Below are positions 1 to 9,576 of a DNA stretch of 64,000 nt, one piece after another; position 1 is the first letter of the stretch; every line of letters begins with the position of its first letter. Location of the stretch: the NCBI RefSeq assembly GCF_020171725.1, contig NZ_JAIVAJ010000002.1, forward strand, positions 310,001 to 374,000. Reading direction: 5' to 3'. The notes below the pieces were generated by a model. That model ran no database searches, was not told the DNA's origin, and saw nothing but the letters and a program-made list of their open reading frames with translations. Origin of the DNA: Halobacillus litoralis. Lineage in GTDB: Bacteria; Bacillota; Bacilli; Bacillales; Halobacillaceae. The position numbers were made by a program, and so were the translations under genes.

Positions 1-50
1 ACCTATCAGGATTTTTCGTTAAAGAATTGCGAATGATTTGCAAATTTAAA

Positions 51-79
51 TAGTCACTCGGTAAATCCCGTGCTATAAT
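51..79 (+). promoter_or_regulatory. gcv operon promoter (sigma-A type)
   Basis: The -10 hexamer TATAAT lies at 74-79 with an extended TGC just upstream, and a weak -35 (TAGTCA, 51-56) sits 17 bp before it. Transcription would start near 86, ahead of the riboswitch. Bases 1-50 show nothing recognisable. Confidence 0.6.
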
Positions 80-109
80 AAACGTGAATTTAGAGCTTTA
101 GATAGTATG

Positions 110-335
110 TAGTATAACCATGCCAATCTAATAAAATACGATAGCGAACGACTGCAGGGGGAGAGACTACACTTGTAGCGCCGAAGGAGCAAACAGATGA
201 TGTGAATCTCTCAGGCAAAAAGACCCCTGTAGGACGCAGCTCTGGAGAGTGCCTGAAACGACAGGCCACCCAAGAAGCAAGCGGCTTGAAACGCCTTCTA
301 GTCGTCAAACTTTCTGGTGAACAGACAGAGACTTC
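110..335 (+). promoter_or_regulatory. Tandem glycine riboswitch (gcvT type)
   Basis: Two consecutive glycine aptamers are visible. The first runs about 152-230, with the conserved GGGAGAG, GCCGAAGGAGCAA and CTCTCAGGCAAAA stretches. The second runs about 236-331, with GGAGAG, CAAGAAGCAAGC and AACTTTCTGGTGAACAGA. In the second aptamer CTCTG (240-244) can pair with CAGAG (326-330) to close the P1 stem. The CAGAG strand overlaps the left arm of the terminator at 328-363, so ligand-stabilised P1 and the terminator exclude each other. This is the layout of an ON switch: glycine allows read-through into the glycine cleavage genes. Recognition is by motif from established knowledge of the class; folding was by eye. 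Confidence 0.96.
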
Positions 336-363
336 CCTTACCAATGGAGAAGTCTCTTTTTTT
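328..363 (+). terminator. Riboswitch-controlled intrinsic terminator
   Basis: GAGACTTC (328-335) pairs with GAAGTCTC (349-356), followed by seven T residues. The left arm shares bases 328-330 with the P1 stem of the second glycine aptamer. A second small hairpin (AGGCGC/GCGCCT, about 388-404) lies between it and the gcvT ribosome binding site. Confidence 0.9.
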
Positions 364-436
364 ATGGCCTGACAGTGTTTCAGACAGGCGCAAGATGCGC
401 CTTGTAAAAGGGATTGAATGAAAAGGAGTGGTGAAC

Positions 437-1537
437 ATGGCAGATTTAAAGCGGACCCCGTTATTTGATGAATACAAGAAGCTCGGCGCTAAAACCATCG
501 ATTTCGGTGGATGGGATTTACCCGTACAGTTCTCAAGCATCAAAGAAGAACACGAAGCAACGAGAACCAAGGCAGGTCTATTTGATGTCTCACATATGGG
601 GGAAGTCTTGGTTGAGGGAGAACAAAGCCTACCTTACTTGCAGAAAATGTTAACCAATGATGTGTCTAAACTTGAGCCTAACAAAGCTCAGTACACGATC
701 ATGTGCTATGAGGACGGTGGAACGGTAGATGATTTGATCGTTTATCATTTGTCTACGGACCGTTATCTACTTGTCATCAATGCTGCGAATAGAGAAAAGG
801 ACGTTCAATGGTTGAAGGACCATCAAATCGATGGTGTTTCCATCACAGACGTCTCGGATGAATACGTACAGCTCGCACTCCAAGGTCCAAAAGCAGAGCA
901 GACTCTCCAGACGATTACAGATACCGACCTTTCTGAGATTAAATTCTTCCGCTTCGCTCAAGAAGTGGCCATAGATGGTGTATCCGAAAAGGCCATCGTT
1001 TCACGCACAGGTTATACAGGGGAAGATGGATTTGAAATTTATCTTCCTGCTGCGGCAGGGCCGGACTTGTGGCAGGCCATTCTAAAGGCAGGCGAAGCCT
1101 ACGGTGTACGTCCTGTAGGCCTAGGAGCTCGAGATACGCTGAGATTCGAAGCCAACCTCGCTTTATATGGTCAGGAACTCTCGAAGGATATCACACCAAT
1201 CGAAGCGGGTGTCGGGTTTGCGGTTAAAGTGAACAAAGAAGAAGGTTTTATAGGAAAGTCCGTACTAAAGCGTCAAAAGGAAGAAGGTCCATCACGCAAG
1301 CTCGTTGGAATCGAAATGATCGATAAAGGCATTCCGCGTACTCATTATGAAGTACTTGATGGGGAAAACGTGATTGGATTCGTAACGACGGGGACGCAAT
1401 CACCGACCCTTGGTAAAAATGTCGGACTCGCTCTTGTCGATACAGATTATACAAAAGAAGGCACAGAGGTAACCGTCCAGGTCCGTAAACGTCGTCTTCA
1501 AGCAAAAGTGGTTCCAACGCCTTTTTATAAGCGATAA
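437..1537 (+). CDS. gcvT: Glycine cleavage system T protein (aminomethyltransferase)
   Basis: This 366-aa protein transfers the aminomethyl carbon from lipoylated H protein to tetrahydrofolate, releasing ammonia and 5,10-methylene-THF. The sequence is full length for the family and carries the GcvT folate-binding fold, with typical stretches such as [20 protein letters not shown] and GLGARDTLR. The start is ATG 437 with AAGGAG at 423-428; a GTG at 428 would sit inside the ribosome binding site. It is the first gene of gcvT-gcvPA-gcvPB and is controlled by the upstream glycine riboswitch. The H protein gene is not in this window. Confidence 0.97.
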   Translation: MADLKRTPLFDEYKKLGAKTIDFGGWDLPVQFSSIKEEHEATRTKAGLFDVSHMGEVLVEGEQSLPYLQKMLTNDVSKLEPNKAQYTIMCYEDGGTVDDLIVYHLSTDRYLLVINAANREKDVQWLKDHQIDGVSITDVSDEYVQLALQGPKAEQTLQTITDTDLSEIKFFRFAQEVAIDGVSEKAIVSRTGYTGEDGFEIYLPAAAGPDLWQAILKAGEAYGVRPVGLGARDTLRFEANLALYGQELSKDITPIEAGVGFAVKVNKEEGFIGKSVLKRQKEEGPSRKLVGIEMIDKGIPRTHYEVLDGENVIGFVTTGTQSPTLGKNVGLALVDTDYTKEGTEVTVQVRKRRLQAKVVPTPFYKR

Positions 1538-1559
1538 ATAGAATGAGGGGGAAGAATGA

Positions 1560-2909
1560 ATGGAATTCCGTTATTTACCAATGACCAAGGCGGATAAAAA
1601 AGAGATGCTTGATACAATCGGCGTCCAGTCGTCTGATGAGCTTTTTGCTGATATCCCTGAAGCTGTGCGCTTCAAAGGGGACCTGAACATCAAGGAGCCG
1701 AAGAATGAATTTGAACTAACGAAAGAGCTGACGCGTTTAGCTGAGCAAAATGTGAACTTGAAATCTCACACATCCTTCCTGGGTGCCGGAGTCTATGATC
1801 ACTACATTCCTTCTATTGTAGATCATGTGATTTCAAGATCGGAATTCTACACAGCCTACACTCCTTACCAGCCAGAAATCTCGCAAGGTGAACTTCAAGC
1901 CATCTTTGAATTTCAAACGATGATTTGTGAACTGACAGGAATGGACGTTGCCAACTCTTCGATGTATGACGGCGGCACAGCCCTCGCAGAAGCGGTCAAC
2001 TTGTCTGCTGGACAGACGAAGAAAAAGAAAGTACTTGTATCGAAGGCGATTCACCCTGAATCTCTTGCGGTCATTCATTCTTATGTGAAGGGACCCGGCG
2101 TTGAAGTGGTTGAGATCGATCACAAAGATGGTCTGACGGATTTGAATCAACTTGCTGAAGAGCTGGATGAAAATACGGCGAGCGTCGTCGTTCAGTATCC
2201 GAACTTCTTTGGTCAGATTGAACCGTTGGATGAAGTACGTAAGATCGTAGACGCAGAGAAGAAAGCGATGATGATCACATCAAGCAATCCGCTCGCTCTC
2301 GGTTACCTGACACCTCCTGGAGAGTTCGGTGCTGATATCGTTGTTGGGGATGCACAGGTATTCGGGATTCCAGCTCAGTTCGGGGGACCACACTGTGGGT
2401 ATTTTGCGACAACGAAGAAGTTAATGCGTAAAGTGCCGGGACGCCTTGTCGGTGAAACTGTTGATGAAGACGGACGTAGAGGCTTCGTATTGACCCTGCA
2501 GGCTAGAGAACAGCACATCCGTCGTGATAAAGCGACATCGAATATTTGTTCGAACCAGGCATTGAATGCACTTGCCTCTTCTGTTGCGATGTCTTCTTTA
2601 GGTAAACAGGGTCTTAAGAAGATGTCGAAGATGAACATTCAGAAAACAGCTTATTTGAAGCAGCAACTTCAACAGGCAGGATTGAAGGTTGCGTTTGAAG
2701 GTGCGTTCTTCAACGAGCTCGTTGTCGATCTGTCCGGTCAAATTCCAGAAATCAATCGAATGCTTCTCAAAAAAGGAATCATAGGCGGCTATGACCTCGG
2801 TGAAGTCGATGAACAGCTGTCTGGTCACATGTTGGTGGCGTGTACGGAAATACGTACAAAAGAAGAAATTGATCAATTTGTAAAAGAATTGGGGGATCTA
2901 CATGGCTAA
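1560..2909 (+). CDS. gcvPA: Glycine dehydrogenase (decarboxylating) subunit 1
   Basis: N-terminal half of the split P protein (449 aa), as in B. subtilis. With GcvPB it decarboxylates glycine on PLP and passes the aminomethyl group to the lipoyl arm of GcvH. The start is the second of two close ATGs (1560), since only this frame gives the family N-terminus (MEFRYLPMT); the ribosome binding site is GAGGGGG upstream. It begins 22 nt after gcvT and its last codons overlap gcvPB by 8 nt, so translation of the two subunits is probably coupled. Confidence 0.97.
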   Translation: MEFRYLPMTKADKKEMLDTIGVQSSDELFADIPEAVRFKGDLNIKEPKNEFELTKELTRLAEQNVNLKSHTSFLGAGVYDHYIPSIVDHVISRSEFYTAYTPYQPEISQGELQAIFEFQTMICELTGMDVANSSMYDGGTALAEAVNLSAGQTKKKKVLVSKAIHPESLAVIHSYVKGPGVEVVEIDHKDGLTDLNQLAEELDENTASVVVQYPNFFGQIEPLDEVRKIVDAEKKAMMITSSNPLALGYLTPPGEFGADIVVGDAQVFGIPAQFGGPHCGYFATTKKLMRKVPGRLVGETVDEDGRRGFVLTLQAREQHIRRDKATSNICSNQALNALASSVAMSSLGKQGLKKMSKMNIQKTAYLKQQLQQAGLKVAFEGAFFNELVVDLSGQIPEINRMLLKKGIIGGYDLGEVDEQLSGHMLVACTEIRTKEEIDQFVKELGDLHG

Positions 2910-4359
2910 TCAAGACTTTCCACTTATTTTTGAACTCAGCCAAGAAAGCCGTACGGGATTCAGTCTGCCGACTATGGACACACCGGAGATTGACGTCGAC
3001 GATATGATTGGGGAAGCGTACGTACGAAAGAGTGAACCTGAGCTTCCTGAAGTAAGTGAATTGCAAATCATGAGGCACTATACGGGCCTTTCAAAACGGA
3101 ACCATGGGGTCGATTCCGGTTTCTATCCACTTGGCTCTTGTACGATGAAGTACAATCCGAAAGTGAATGAAGACATCGCGCGACTGACTGGATTTAGTCA
3201 TATCCACCCTTATCAACCAGCAGAAACCGTACAGGGGGCTCTTGGCTTGATGTATGATCTGCAGGTATCATTAGAAGAAATTACCGGTCTTGATACGGTT
3301 ACTCTTCAACCGGCAGCCGGAGCTCACGGTGAGTGGACTGGCTTGATGATGATCCGTGCCTTCCACGAAGCGAACGGTGACTTCAACCGTACGAAAGTCA
3401 TTGTTCCAGACTCTGCCCACGGCACGAACCCTGCTTCTGCTACAGTGGCAGGGTTTGAAGCGGTCACCGTAAAGTCCGATGAGCGTGGTTTAGTCGATTT
3501 GGAAGACTTGAAGAGAGTCGTGGACGATCAAACAGCTGCTTTGATGCTGACGAACCCGAATACGCTCGGATTGTTCGAACAAGATATTGAAGAAATGGCA
3601 GCCATCATTCACGATGCGGGCGGCAAGCTTTATTATGATGGGGCTAACTTGAATGCAATCTTAGGTTATGCAAGACCTGGAGATATGGGCTTTGATGTCG
3701 TTCACTTGAACCTTCATAAGACGTTCACCGGTCCTCACGGCGGAGGAGGTCCTGGGTCTGGGCCAGTTGGTGTAACAGCAGAGCTTGAGCCATACCTTCC
3801 GAAGCCTGTCTTGAAAGAAGAGAACGGTTTCTATTCCTTCGATTACGAGCGTCCGAAATCGATCGGCCGAGTGAAGCCATACTATGGTAACTTCGGAATC
3901 AATGTGCGTGCCTATACGTATATCCGTACAATGGGACCTGAAGGTTTGAAGAAGGTCAGTGAGTATGCTGTTATCAATGCCAATTATATGATGCGTCGTT
4001 TACAAGCTGAATACGATCTACCTTTTGATCGTCATTGTAAGCATGAGTTTATCCTTTCTGGTAAGCGACAGAAGAAACTCGGAGTCAGAACGCTTGATAT
4101 TGCGAAGAGACTTCTTGACTTCGGCTATCATCCGCCGACGATATATTTCCCGATCAACGTAGAGGAAGCCATGATGATCGAACCGACAGAAACGGAGTCG
4201 AAAGAGACCCTAGACGCATTTGTAGATGCGATGCTTCAGATTGCAGAAGAAGCGAAAAACACTCCTGAGAAAGTACAGGATGCGCCGCATACGACGATTG
4301 TCAGTCGTATGGATGAGACGCAGGCTGCACGTAAACCTGTTCTTCGCTATCAATCCTAA
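2902..4359 (+). CDS. gcvPB: Glycine dehydrogenase (decarboxylating) subunit 2
   Basis: C-terminal half of the split P protein (485 aa). It carries the PLP-binding lysine in [14 protein letters not shown] (about K273) and the glycine-rich cofactor region after it. The start overlaps the end of gcvPA by 8 nt, with GGGGGATC as the upstream ribosome binding site. It is the last gene of the operon, followed by a strong bidirectional terminator at 4372-4411. No lipoate ligase/octanoyltransferase gene (lipM in B. subtilis) follows. Confidence 0.97.
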   Translation: MANQDFPLIFELSQESRTGFSLPTMDTPEIDVDDMIGEAYVRKSEPELPEVSELQIMRHYTGLSKRNHGVDSGFYPLGSCTMKYNPKVNEDIARLTGFSHIHPYQPAETVQGALGLMYDLQVSLEEITGLDTVTLQPAAGAHGEWTGLMMIRAFHEANGDFNRTKVIVPDSAHGTNPASATVAGFEAVTVKSDERGLVDLEDLKRVVDDQTAALMLTNPNTLGLFEQDIEEMAAIIHDAGGKLYYDGANLNAILGYARPGDMGFDVVHLNLHKTFTGPHGGGGPGSGPVGVTAELEPYLPKPVLKEENGFYSFDYERPKSIGRVKPYYGNFGINVRAYTYIRTMGPEGLKKVSEYAVINANYMMRRLQAEYDLPFDRHCKHEFILSGKRQKKLGVRTLDIAKRLLDFGYHPPTIYFPINVEEAMMIEPTETESKETLDAFVDAMLQIAEEAKNTPEKVQDAPHTTIVSRMDETQAARKPVLRYQS

Positions 4360-4371
4360 ATGGTTGTATCT

Positions 4372-4411
4372 AAAGAGCCCGTGCCCTTCAAAAGAAGGTC
4401 ACGGGCTCTTT
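4372..4411. terminator. Bidirectional terminator between gcvPB and orphan permease
   Basis: AAAGAGCCCGTG (4372-4383) pairs perfectly with CACGGGCTCTTT (4400-4411), with an inner CCTTC/GAAGG extension and an AAAA loop. T or A tracts flank both sides, so it can end both the gcv operon and the minus-strand permease transcript. Confidence 0.9.
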
Positions 4412-4424
4412 ATGATAGGCTTTA

Positions 4425-5342
4425 TTAAGACAAACGTATTCTTGGATCAATGATGCTGTAAAGAAGGTCGATCACCAGAATCATCACGACAAACGCGGCT
4501 GAGAAGAGAAGCGTCGTCCCCATAATGATCGGGAAGTCATTCGTATTGATGGACTTTACGAACTGCTCTCCGATGCCTGGGACGGCGAATATGGTCTCGA
4601 TCACGAACGTACCTGTCATTAATCCGACTGCAAGTGGTCCGAGCACAGTTACGACTGGAATAAGTGAATTCTTCAAGGAATGCTTAAATATGACGACAGA
4701 CTTACTCAGCCCCTTGGCGCGAGCTGTTGTAATAAAGTCAGAGCCTAACACCTCCAGCATCTCCGTGCGCATAAAGCGTGCTGTAATCGCCATTGGGAAG
4801 ATGGCGAGGGCAATCGTCGGCATGATGGTATGGGCGAAGGAACCCCATAAGGCAACGGGAAGCCAGCCGAGCTTCACACCGATGAAAAATTGCAGTAACC
4901 CGGCAAATATAAACCCTGGGATCGACTGGCCGAGAACGGCGAATATGGTAGATGAGGTATCCAGTGCCCCGTTATGGTAGATAGCGGATACTATGCCGAG
5001 GATTATGCCAAGAACAGTTCCGATCACCATCGCTTGTGCGCCGATTTGAATCGAAGGTCCAATCCGTTCGCTGATGACGGCTGTCACAGCACGGTTATCA
5101 AACTGGAAAGAGACTCCCAGATCCCCTTGTGCCAGTCCGGTCATGTATTGAAAGTACTGTACAGGGATTGGGTCGTCCAAGTTATACTTTTCCAAAACGA
5201 TCTGTTTTTGTTCATCTGAGAGTTTATCTGCAGCTGTTAAGGGTGTTCCGGGGAGCAGCTTCATGAGAAAGAACGTGACAGAAGCGATCATGAAGAGTGT
5301 AATCATCAAGTAGATAATGCGCATTCCTATGTATTTCGCCAT
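4425..5342 (-). CDS. Orphan OppB/DppB-type peptide ABC transporter permease
   Basis: A 305-aa inner membrane permease of the dipeptide/oligopeptide/nickel family. It shows an N-terminal signal-anchor helix (about 10-30), the family N-terminal signature PGTPLTAADKLS, five further hydrophobic segments, and the cytoplasmic EAA loop around FITTARAKGLSKSVVIFKHSLKN that contacts the ATPase. The start ATG has a strong AAAGGAGGAAGG site upstream. It is oddly alone: no OppC partner, ATPases or substrate-binding protein lie nearby, and terminators bound it on both sides. It may complete a transporter encoded elsewhere; its substrate is unknown. Confidence 0.88.
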   Translation of the reverse strand: MAKYIGMRIIYLMITLFMIASVTFFLMKLLPGTPLTAADKLSDEQKQIVLEKYNLDDPIPVQYFQYMTGLAQGDLGVSFQFDNRAVTAVISERIGPSIQIGAQAMVIGTVLGIILGIVSAIYHNGALDTSSTIFAVLGQSIPGFIFAGLLQFFIGVKLGWLPVALWGSFAHTIMPTIALAIFPMAITARFMRTEMLEVLGSDFITTARAKGLSKSVVIFKHSLKNSLIPVVTVLGPLAVGLMTGTFVIETIFAVPGIGEQFVKSINTNDFPIIMGTTLLFSAAFVVMILVIDLLYSIIDPRIRLS

Positions 5343-5427
5343 TTTTAACCTTCCTCCTTTACGATAACAATATAATACAAGTAAAAGAAGGAAAATTCAA
5401 ACAATTTTAACATTTATTTTATTACAA

Positions 5428-5464
5428 GAAAAAACCGAACCATCATACGGCTCGGCTTTTCTTG
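5428..5464 (-). terminator. Probable terminator of the rhodanese gene
   Basis: On the minus strand AGCCGAGCCG and GGTTCGGT form an imperfect hairpin followed by TTTTTTCTTG. It lies about 50 nt after the yqhL stop codon. Confidence 0.65.
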
Positions 5465-5513
5465 AGTAGAAATTAATGAAGGCGGCTTTTCGCAAAAGAT
5501 TAAGTCCGCAACC

Positions 5514-5897
5514 TTATTTCTTCTTAGCTTTGATTTTCCCAGTCCATTTCTTAAACCCGCCTTCAAGCTGATTCAAGTCAGAATATCCTTTTTTATGAAG
5601 CATCATAGCAGCTCTTGTAGATCTCGCACCGCTCTGACAGTACAGATAGACCGGTTTGTCTTTACGCAGTTCCTGAAGGCGTGTACGAAGCTGTGACATC
5701 GGAATGTTCCTCGCTCCTAAAATATGTCCACCATCGAATTCCTTCGGCTCTCTGACATCGATTAGCTGTGCTTTTCGGTATCCCTCACGGAATTCCTCTT
5801 CAGACAAAGTGTTGATGATCTTTCTCGCTTTAAAGAATCTATACAGACCGACTGCGACAAGGACCACAATCGTTGCAACTAAGATCCAAATTTCCAT
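5514..5897 (-). CDS. yqhL: Membrane-anchored rhodanese-like protein YqhL
   Basis: A 127-aa single-domain rhodanese with an N-terminal transmembrane helix (residues 2-22). The active-site cysteine is in CQSGAR (C87), preceded by LIDVREPKEF and GHILGARNIP, all typical of active sulfurtransferases. It probably acts at the inner face of the membrane on sulfane sulfur; the substrate is not known. The position next to the gcv operon matches yqhL in B. subtilis. Confidence 0.92.
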   Translation of the reverse strand: MEIWILVATIVVLVAVGLYRFFKARKIINTLSEEEFREGYRKAQLIDVREPKEFDGGHILGARNIPMSQLRTRLQELRKDKPVYLYCQSGARSTRAAMMLHKKGYSDLNQLEGGFKKWTGKIKAKKK

Positions 5898-6141
5898 ATC
5901 CTATCCCCCCAATTCTCTGTTCCTCTATCTATTATAGGAGGGAATCGGTCCGTTTTCAAAAAAATTTATTAGATTCGGCAAAATAAATCGTGTCACCAAG
6001 GCGATTTGGATTCGATATATTTTGCAACATATAAAAAAGGGGTTCAGCGGATGATAGAGCCCTTCTCTCTTCATTTTTCTCCATATTTCCACCGTTTACG
6101 CTCGTTTTTCTAATTGACAAATCGAAATAAATTCGTTCAAA

Positions 6142-6188
6142 ACACAATATATAGAAAATTATTTTGAAAACAACACAATATATTGATT
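6142..6188 (+). promoter_or_regulatory. Two NrdR boxes upstream of the ribonucleotide reductase
   Basis: Box 1 is ACACAATATATAGAAA (6142-6157) and box 2 is ACACAATATATTGATT (6173-6188). Both match the NrdR consensus acaCwAtATaTwGtgt over the first 13 positions. Their starts are exactly 31 bp apart, about three helical turns, which is the known NrdR arrangement. Box 2 overlaps the proposed -35, so NrdR binding would repress. The rest of the 350-base gap (5898-6141) holds only AT-rich sequence without a convincing gene. Confidence 0.88.
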
Positions 6189-6212
6189 AACTTTTTCTGA
6201 ATGTGGTATGGT
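6183..6212 (+). promoter_or_regulatory. nrdJ promoter (sigma-A, extended -10)
   Basis: TTGATT (6183-6188) is followed after 18 bp by TATGGT (6207-6212), which has an upstream TGG (6204-6206) as an extended -10. The -35 lies inside NrdR box 2. Confidence 0.6.
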
Positions 6213-6250
6213 ACTAGTACGAGTTGAAAGTAGTAAGGGAGAGATGATCA

Positions 6251-8824
6251 ATGCAGACCACAACATCTAGTGAGACGCATGCGAAGATTAATACGGAACG
6301 TTTGAATCAAGACATCAGGCAGTTCCCTCAGGTACATGAAATCAAACCAGATATGAAGATTACACACAAAGGAGTATCCCGGTTGGTCATGTTGGACCGC
6401 TATGCCTTCAAAGACACAGAGAAGGTGACACTGACAGAGGGAGACTTTGTTGTACTTACGGTGAAAGACGATCCTAAGTTCCCTGCAAGAGGATTCGGTT
6501 TCATTCATTCCATCGACTGGCAGAAACATGAAGCTGTCGTTCGGGTAGAAGATGAGTTTGTCCATGTTCTTGACCGCGAAGAGGAACAGAAAACAGGACG
6601 TATCACTCGGAACTTAGATACCATAGATAAACCGCTGGAAGTCTTCTACGAGCAGATCGCATTGCGTAATGCTACAGGCCTTGCAGAGGTAGAGGTTGAC
6701 CCTGCTAAACAAAAAGAGAGCTTTGAGAAGTTCTACGAGGAGCTTTCTGAGCTTAATTTTGTTCCAGCAGGCCGCGTACTATACGGAGCGGGCTCTCACA
6801 CAGACGTTACGTACTTTAATTGTTACGTAATGCCTTTCATCCAGGATTCACGTGAAGGAATCTCGGATCATAGGAAGCAGGTTATGGAGATCATGTCCCG
6901 CGGCGGAGGTGTAGGAACAAATGGATCGACCCTTCGTCCACGGAACACGCTCGCAAGAGGGGTGAATGGGAAGTCGTCCGGTTCGGTTTCCTGGCTGGAT
7001 GATATCGCGAAGTTGACTCACTTAGTTGAGCAGGGTGGTTCAAGAAGAGGTGCCCAGATGATCATGCTTTCAGACTGGCACCCTGACATCGTGGAATTTA
7101 TCATCTCTAAAATGCAGAATCCAAGAATTCTTCGTTTCCTTATTGAAAATACGGAAGACGAACAAATTAAACAGCTGGCTAAAGACAAGTTGAAGTTCAC
7201 TCCACTCACAGAAACAGAGAAAGATCTTTACCAGAGCGTAGTGAATTATAAAAACATGCCTGGCCTGGGTGGCTTTACCGAACAAAGCCTGCAGGAAGCA
7301 GAGGACAAGCTAAACACGGGAGGGAATTATGATGTTCACAACTCTGAATTTCTGACCGGTGCAAATATCTCTGTATGTATTACCAATGACTTTATGGAAG
7401 CAGTCGAAAACGACGCAGATTATGAACTTCGCTTCCCTGATGTCGAGAATTATACGTCCGAGGAAATGGCTGTATATAACGAAGAATGGCAGGAATGCGG
7501 AGATGTTCGAGAATGGGAAGAGCGAGGGTTTGGAATTAGAACCTACCGCACGGTGAAGGCTAAAGAGCTGTGGAATTTGATCAACATCTGTGCAACGTAT
7601 TCAGCTGAACCAGGCATCTTCTTTATTGATAATGCCAATGAGAAGACGAACGCTACAGCATACGGTCAGAAGGTCGTAGCTACGAACCCATGTGGGGAAC
7701 AGCCACTCGCTCCTTATTCTGTATGTAACCTTGCCGCTGTCAATCTCGCATCAGTCGCAGATAAAGAAGCGAAGGCGGTTGATTTCGATAAGCTGAAGCG
7801 GATTGTTCAGACGGGTGTCCGTATGCAGGATAATGTCATTGATGCTACCCCATATTTCCTTGAGGAGAATAAAAAGCAGGCCCTCGGAGAAAGACGAGTA
7901 GGGCTCGGGGTGATGGGACTTCATGACTTGTTGATCTACTGTGAGACCGAATATGGTTCTCAGGAAGGAAACAAGCTCGTGGACGAGATTTTCGAAACGA
8001 TTGCCACAACGGCGTACCGGGCTTCCATTGATCTGGCGAAGGAAAAAGGGAGCTTCCCGTTCTTAATTGGTGAAACCGACGATGAGACACAGGCGCTTCG
8101 AGAGCAGTTTGTAGACACAGGTTACATGCAGGGCATGCCTGAGGATATCCGCGAAGCTGTTCTTGAACATGGAATTCGAAACTCTCACCTTCTTACGGTC
8201 GCTCCTACGGGAAGTACAGGTACGATGGTTGGTGTAAGTACAGGGCTCGAACCTTACTTCTCCTTCTCCTATTACAGAAGCGGAAGACTAGGGAAGTTTA
8301 TCGAGGTGAAGGCAGACATTGTTCAAGAGTATCTAGAAGCGAACCCTGAACAGGATCCGAACCAACTTCCAGAGTGGTTCGTAACAGCGATGACGATGTC
8401 ACCTGAGGCCCATGCGGACACGCAGTGTGTCATTCAACGCTGGGTGGATAGCTCCATTTCCAAAACCGTGAATGCGCCGAAAGGCTATTCTGTTGAACAA
8501 GTGGAGAATGTGTATCAACGACTTTACAAAGGCGGTGCCAAGGGTGGAACTGTGTATGTGGACGGAAGTCGAGATAGCCAGGTTCTTTCACTGAAAGCAG
8601 AAGAAAATGACTTCGCAGGGGAACAGACTGAGATGGAATTCGAAGAGGATAAAGGCCCGCGTGTTGTACTGATGGATACGGTACATGAATTGGATAAAAC
8701 CAACGTCACGATCGGATCGGAAGTGGGCGATACGTGCCCTGTTTGTCGAAAAGGAACGGTTGAGGATATCGGTGGATGCAATACGTGTACAAATTGTAAC
8801 GCACAGCTGAAGTGCGGATTGTAA
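6251..8824 (+). CDS. nrdJ: Adenosylcobalamin-dependent (class II) ribonucleotide reductase
   Basis: This 857-aa enzyme reduces ribonucleotides to deoxyribonucleotides using a thiyl radical generated from adenosylcobalamin. Visible features are the first redox cysteine in FNCYVMPF (C191), the radical-bearing cysteine in NPCGEQPLAPYSVCNLA (C481) with the adjacent catalytic glutamate, the APTGSTGTMVGVSTG phosphate-binding loop, and a C-terminal cysteine-rich tail (CPVCRKG, CNTCTNC, LKCGL) used for re-reduction. No small NrdB-like subunit gene is present, as expected for class II. Two NrdR boxes overlap its promoter. The start is ATG 6251 after GGGAGAG. Confidence 0.95.
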   Translation: MQTTTSSETHAKINTERLNQDIRQFPQVHEIKPDMKITHKGVSRLVMLDRYAFKDTEKVTLTEGDFVVLTVKDDPKFPARGFGFIHSIDWQKHEAVVRVEDEFVHVLDREEEQKTGRITRNLDTIDKPLEVFYEQIALRNATGLAEVEVDPAKQKESFEKFYEELSELNFVPAGRVLYGAGSHTDVTYFNCYVMPFIQDSREGISDHRKQVMEIMSRGGGVGTNGSTLRPRNTLARGVNGKSSGSVSWLDDIAKLTHLVEQGGSRRGAQMIMLSDWHPDIVEFIISKMQNPRILRFLIENTEDEQIKQLAKDKLKFTPLTETEKDLYQSVVNYKNMPGLGGFTEQSLQEAEDKLNTGGNYDVHNSEFLTGANISVCITNDFMEAVENDADYELRFPDVENYTSEEMAVYNEEWQECGDVREWEERGFGIRTYRTVKAKELWNLINICATYSAEPGIFFIDNANEKTNATAYGQKVVATNPCGEQPLAPYSVCNLAAVNLASVADKEAKAVDFDKLKRIVQTGVRMQDNVIDATPYFLEENKKQALGERRVGLGVMGLHDLLIYCETEYGSQEGNKLVDEIFETIATTAYRASIDLAKEKGSFPFLIGETDDETQALREQFVDTGYMQGMPEDIREAVLEHGIRNSHLLTVAPTGSTGTMVGVSTGLEPYFSFSYYRSGRLGKFIEVKADIVQEYLEANPEQDPNQLPEWFVTAMTMSPEAHADTQCVIQRWVDSSISKTVNAPKGYSVEQVENVYQRLYKGGAKGGTVYVDGSRDSQVLSLKAEENDFAGEQTEMEFEEDKGPRVVLMDTVHELDKTNVTIGSEVGDTCPVCRKGTVEDIGGCNTCTNCNAQLKCGL

Positions 8825-8835
8825 AATTGCAAAGG

Positions 8836-8866
8836 GCATGAGGAGGAAGCTCCTCATGCTTTTTTT
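8836..8866 (+). terminator. nrdJ terminator
   Basis: GCATGAGGAG (8836-8845) pairs perfectly with CTCCTCATGC (8850-8859) and is followed by seven T residues. Confidence 0.93.
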
Positions 8867-9014
8867 GAGCAATCAACATGAGGTCCTGGTTTTTGTGAGA
8901 TACTATAAGAGGACTTGCTGTACGCTGCACGGCTTGGGTCCTTCCTTGTCACGTGGTCCAAACTAGTGTAGACTTTTTATGAAACACCTACATAAGGTCA
9001 CATGGGGGTTTAAC

Positions 9015-9446
9015 ATGCCGACACCAAGTATGGAAGACTATATTGAACAAATATATTTATTAATAGAAGATAAAGGATATGCCCGTGTCTCTGACATTGC
9101 AGAAAACCTGCAGGTCCACCCCTCTTCAGTTACGAAGATGGTCCAGAAACTGGACAGGGACGAGTACTTGAACTATGAGAAGTACAGAGGGTTGATTCTG
9201 ACTCCGAAGGGTAAGAAAGTCGGAAAGCGACTCGTTTATCGTCATGAGCTTCTTGAGCAGTTTCTTGAGATTATCGGAGTGGATCAGGATAAAATCTATG
9301 ACGATGTCGAAGGTATTGAGCACCACCTCAGCTGGAATTCGATTGATCGAATCGGAGATCTCGTTCAGTACTTCGAGGAAAAACCAGATCGTGTGAAGTC
9401 ATTACGAGAAACCCAAAAAAAAAATGAAGCGCAGAATGAAGAATAG
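9015..9446 (+). CDS. mntR: Manganese-responsive transcriptional regulator MntR
   Basis: A 143-aa DtxR-family repressor that binds Mn(II) and shuts off manganese uptake genes. The metal ligands known from B. subtilis MntR are all present at the same positions: D8, E11, H77, E99, E102 and H103. The N-terminal winged helix ([20 protein letters not shown]) binds DNA. I chose ATG 9015 ([12 protein letters not shown]) rather than the upstream in-frame 8979 because it reproduces the family N-terminus; a weak GGGGG site precedes it. It is a single gene between two terminators. Confidence 0.95.
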   Translation: MPTPSMEDYIEQIYLLIEDKGYARVSDIAENLQVHPSSVTKMVQKLDRDEYLNYEKYRGLILTPKGKKVGKRLVYRHELLEQFLEIIGVDQDKIYDDVEGIEHHLSWNSIDRIGDLVQYFEEKPDRVKSLRETQKKNEAQNEE

Positions 9447-9454
9447 TATGTGTA

Positions 9455-9490
9455 AACACAGATCCAGGCAGCTTGGATCTGTGTTTTTTT
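9455..9490 (+). terminator. mntR terminator
   Basis: AACACAGATCCA (9455-9466) pairs with TGGATCTGTGTT (9474-9485), followed by a T tract. Confidence 0.93.
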
Positions 9491-9576
9491 ATCTTAACTA
9501 CACATGAAATCATCTGGCACCTCGTTCTATTTGCTTTTCTACTTGTTTATAAATGTAGTAAGTGGAGGTGGTGTCG

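Noticed and set aside
5956..6147. 63-codon minus-strand frame in the nrdJ upstream region
   Set aside because: No ribosome binding site, odd composition, and its start overlaps NrdR box 1; it looks like chance in an AT-rich regulatory gap.
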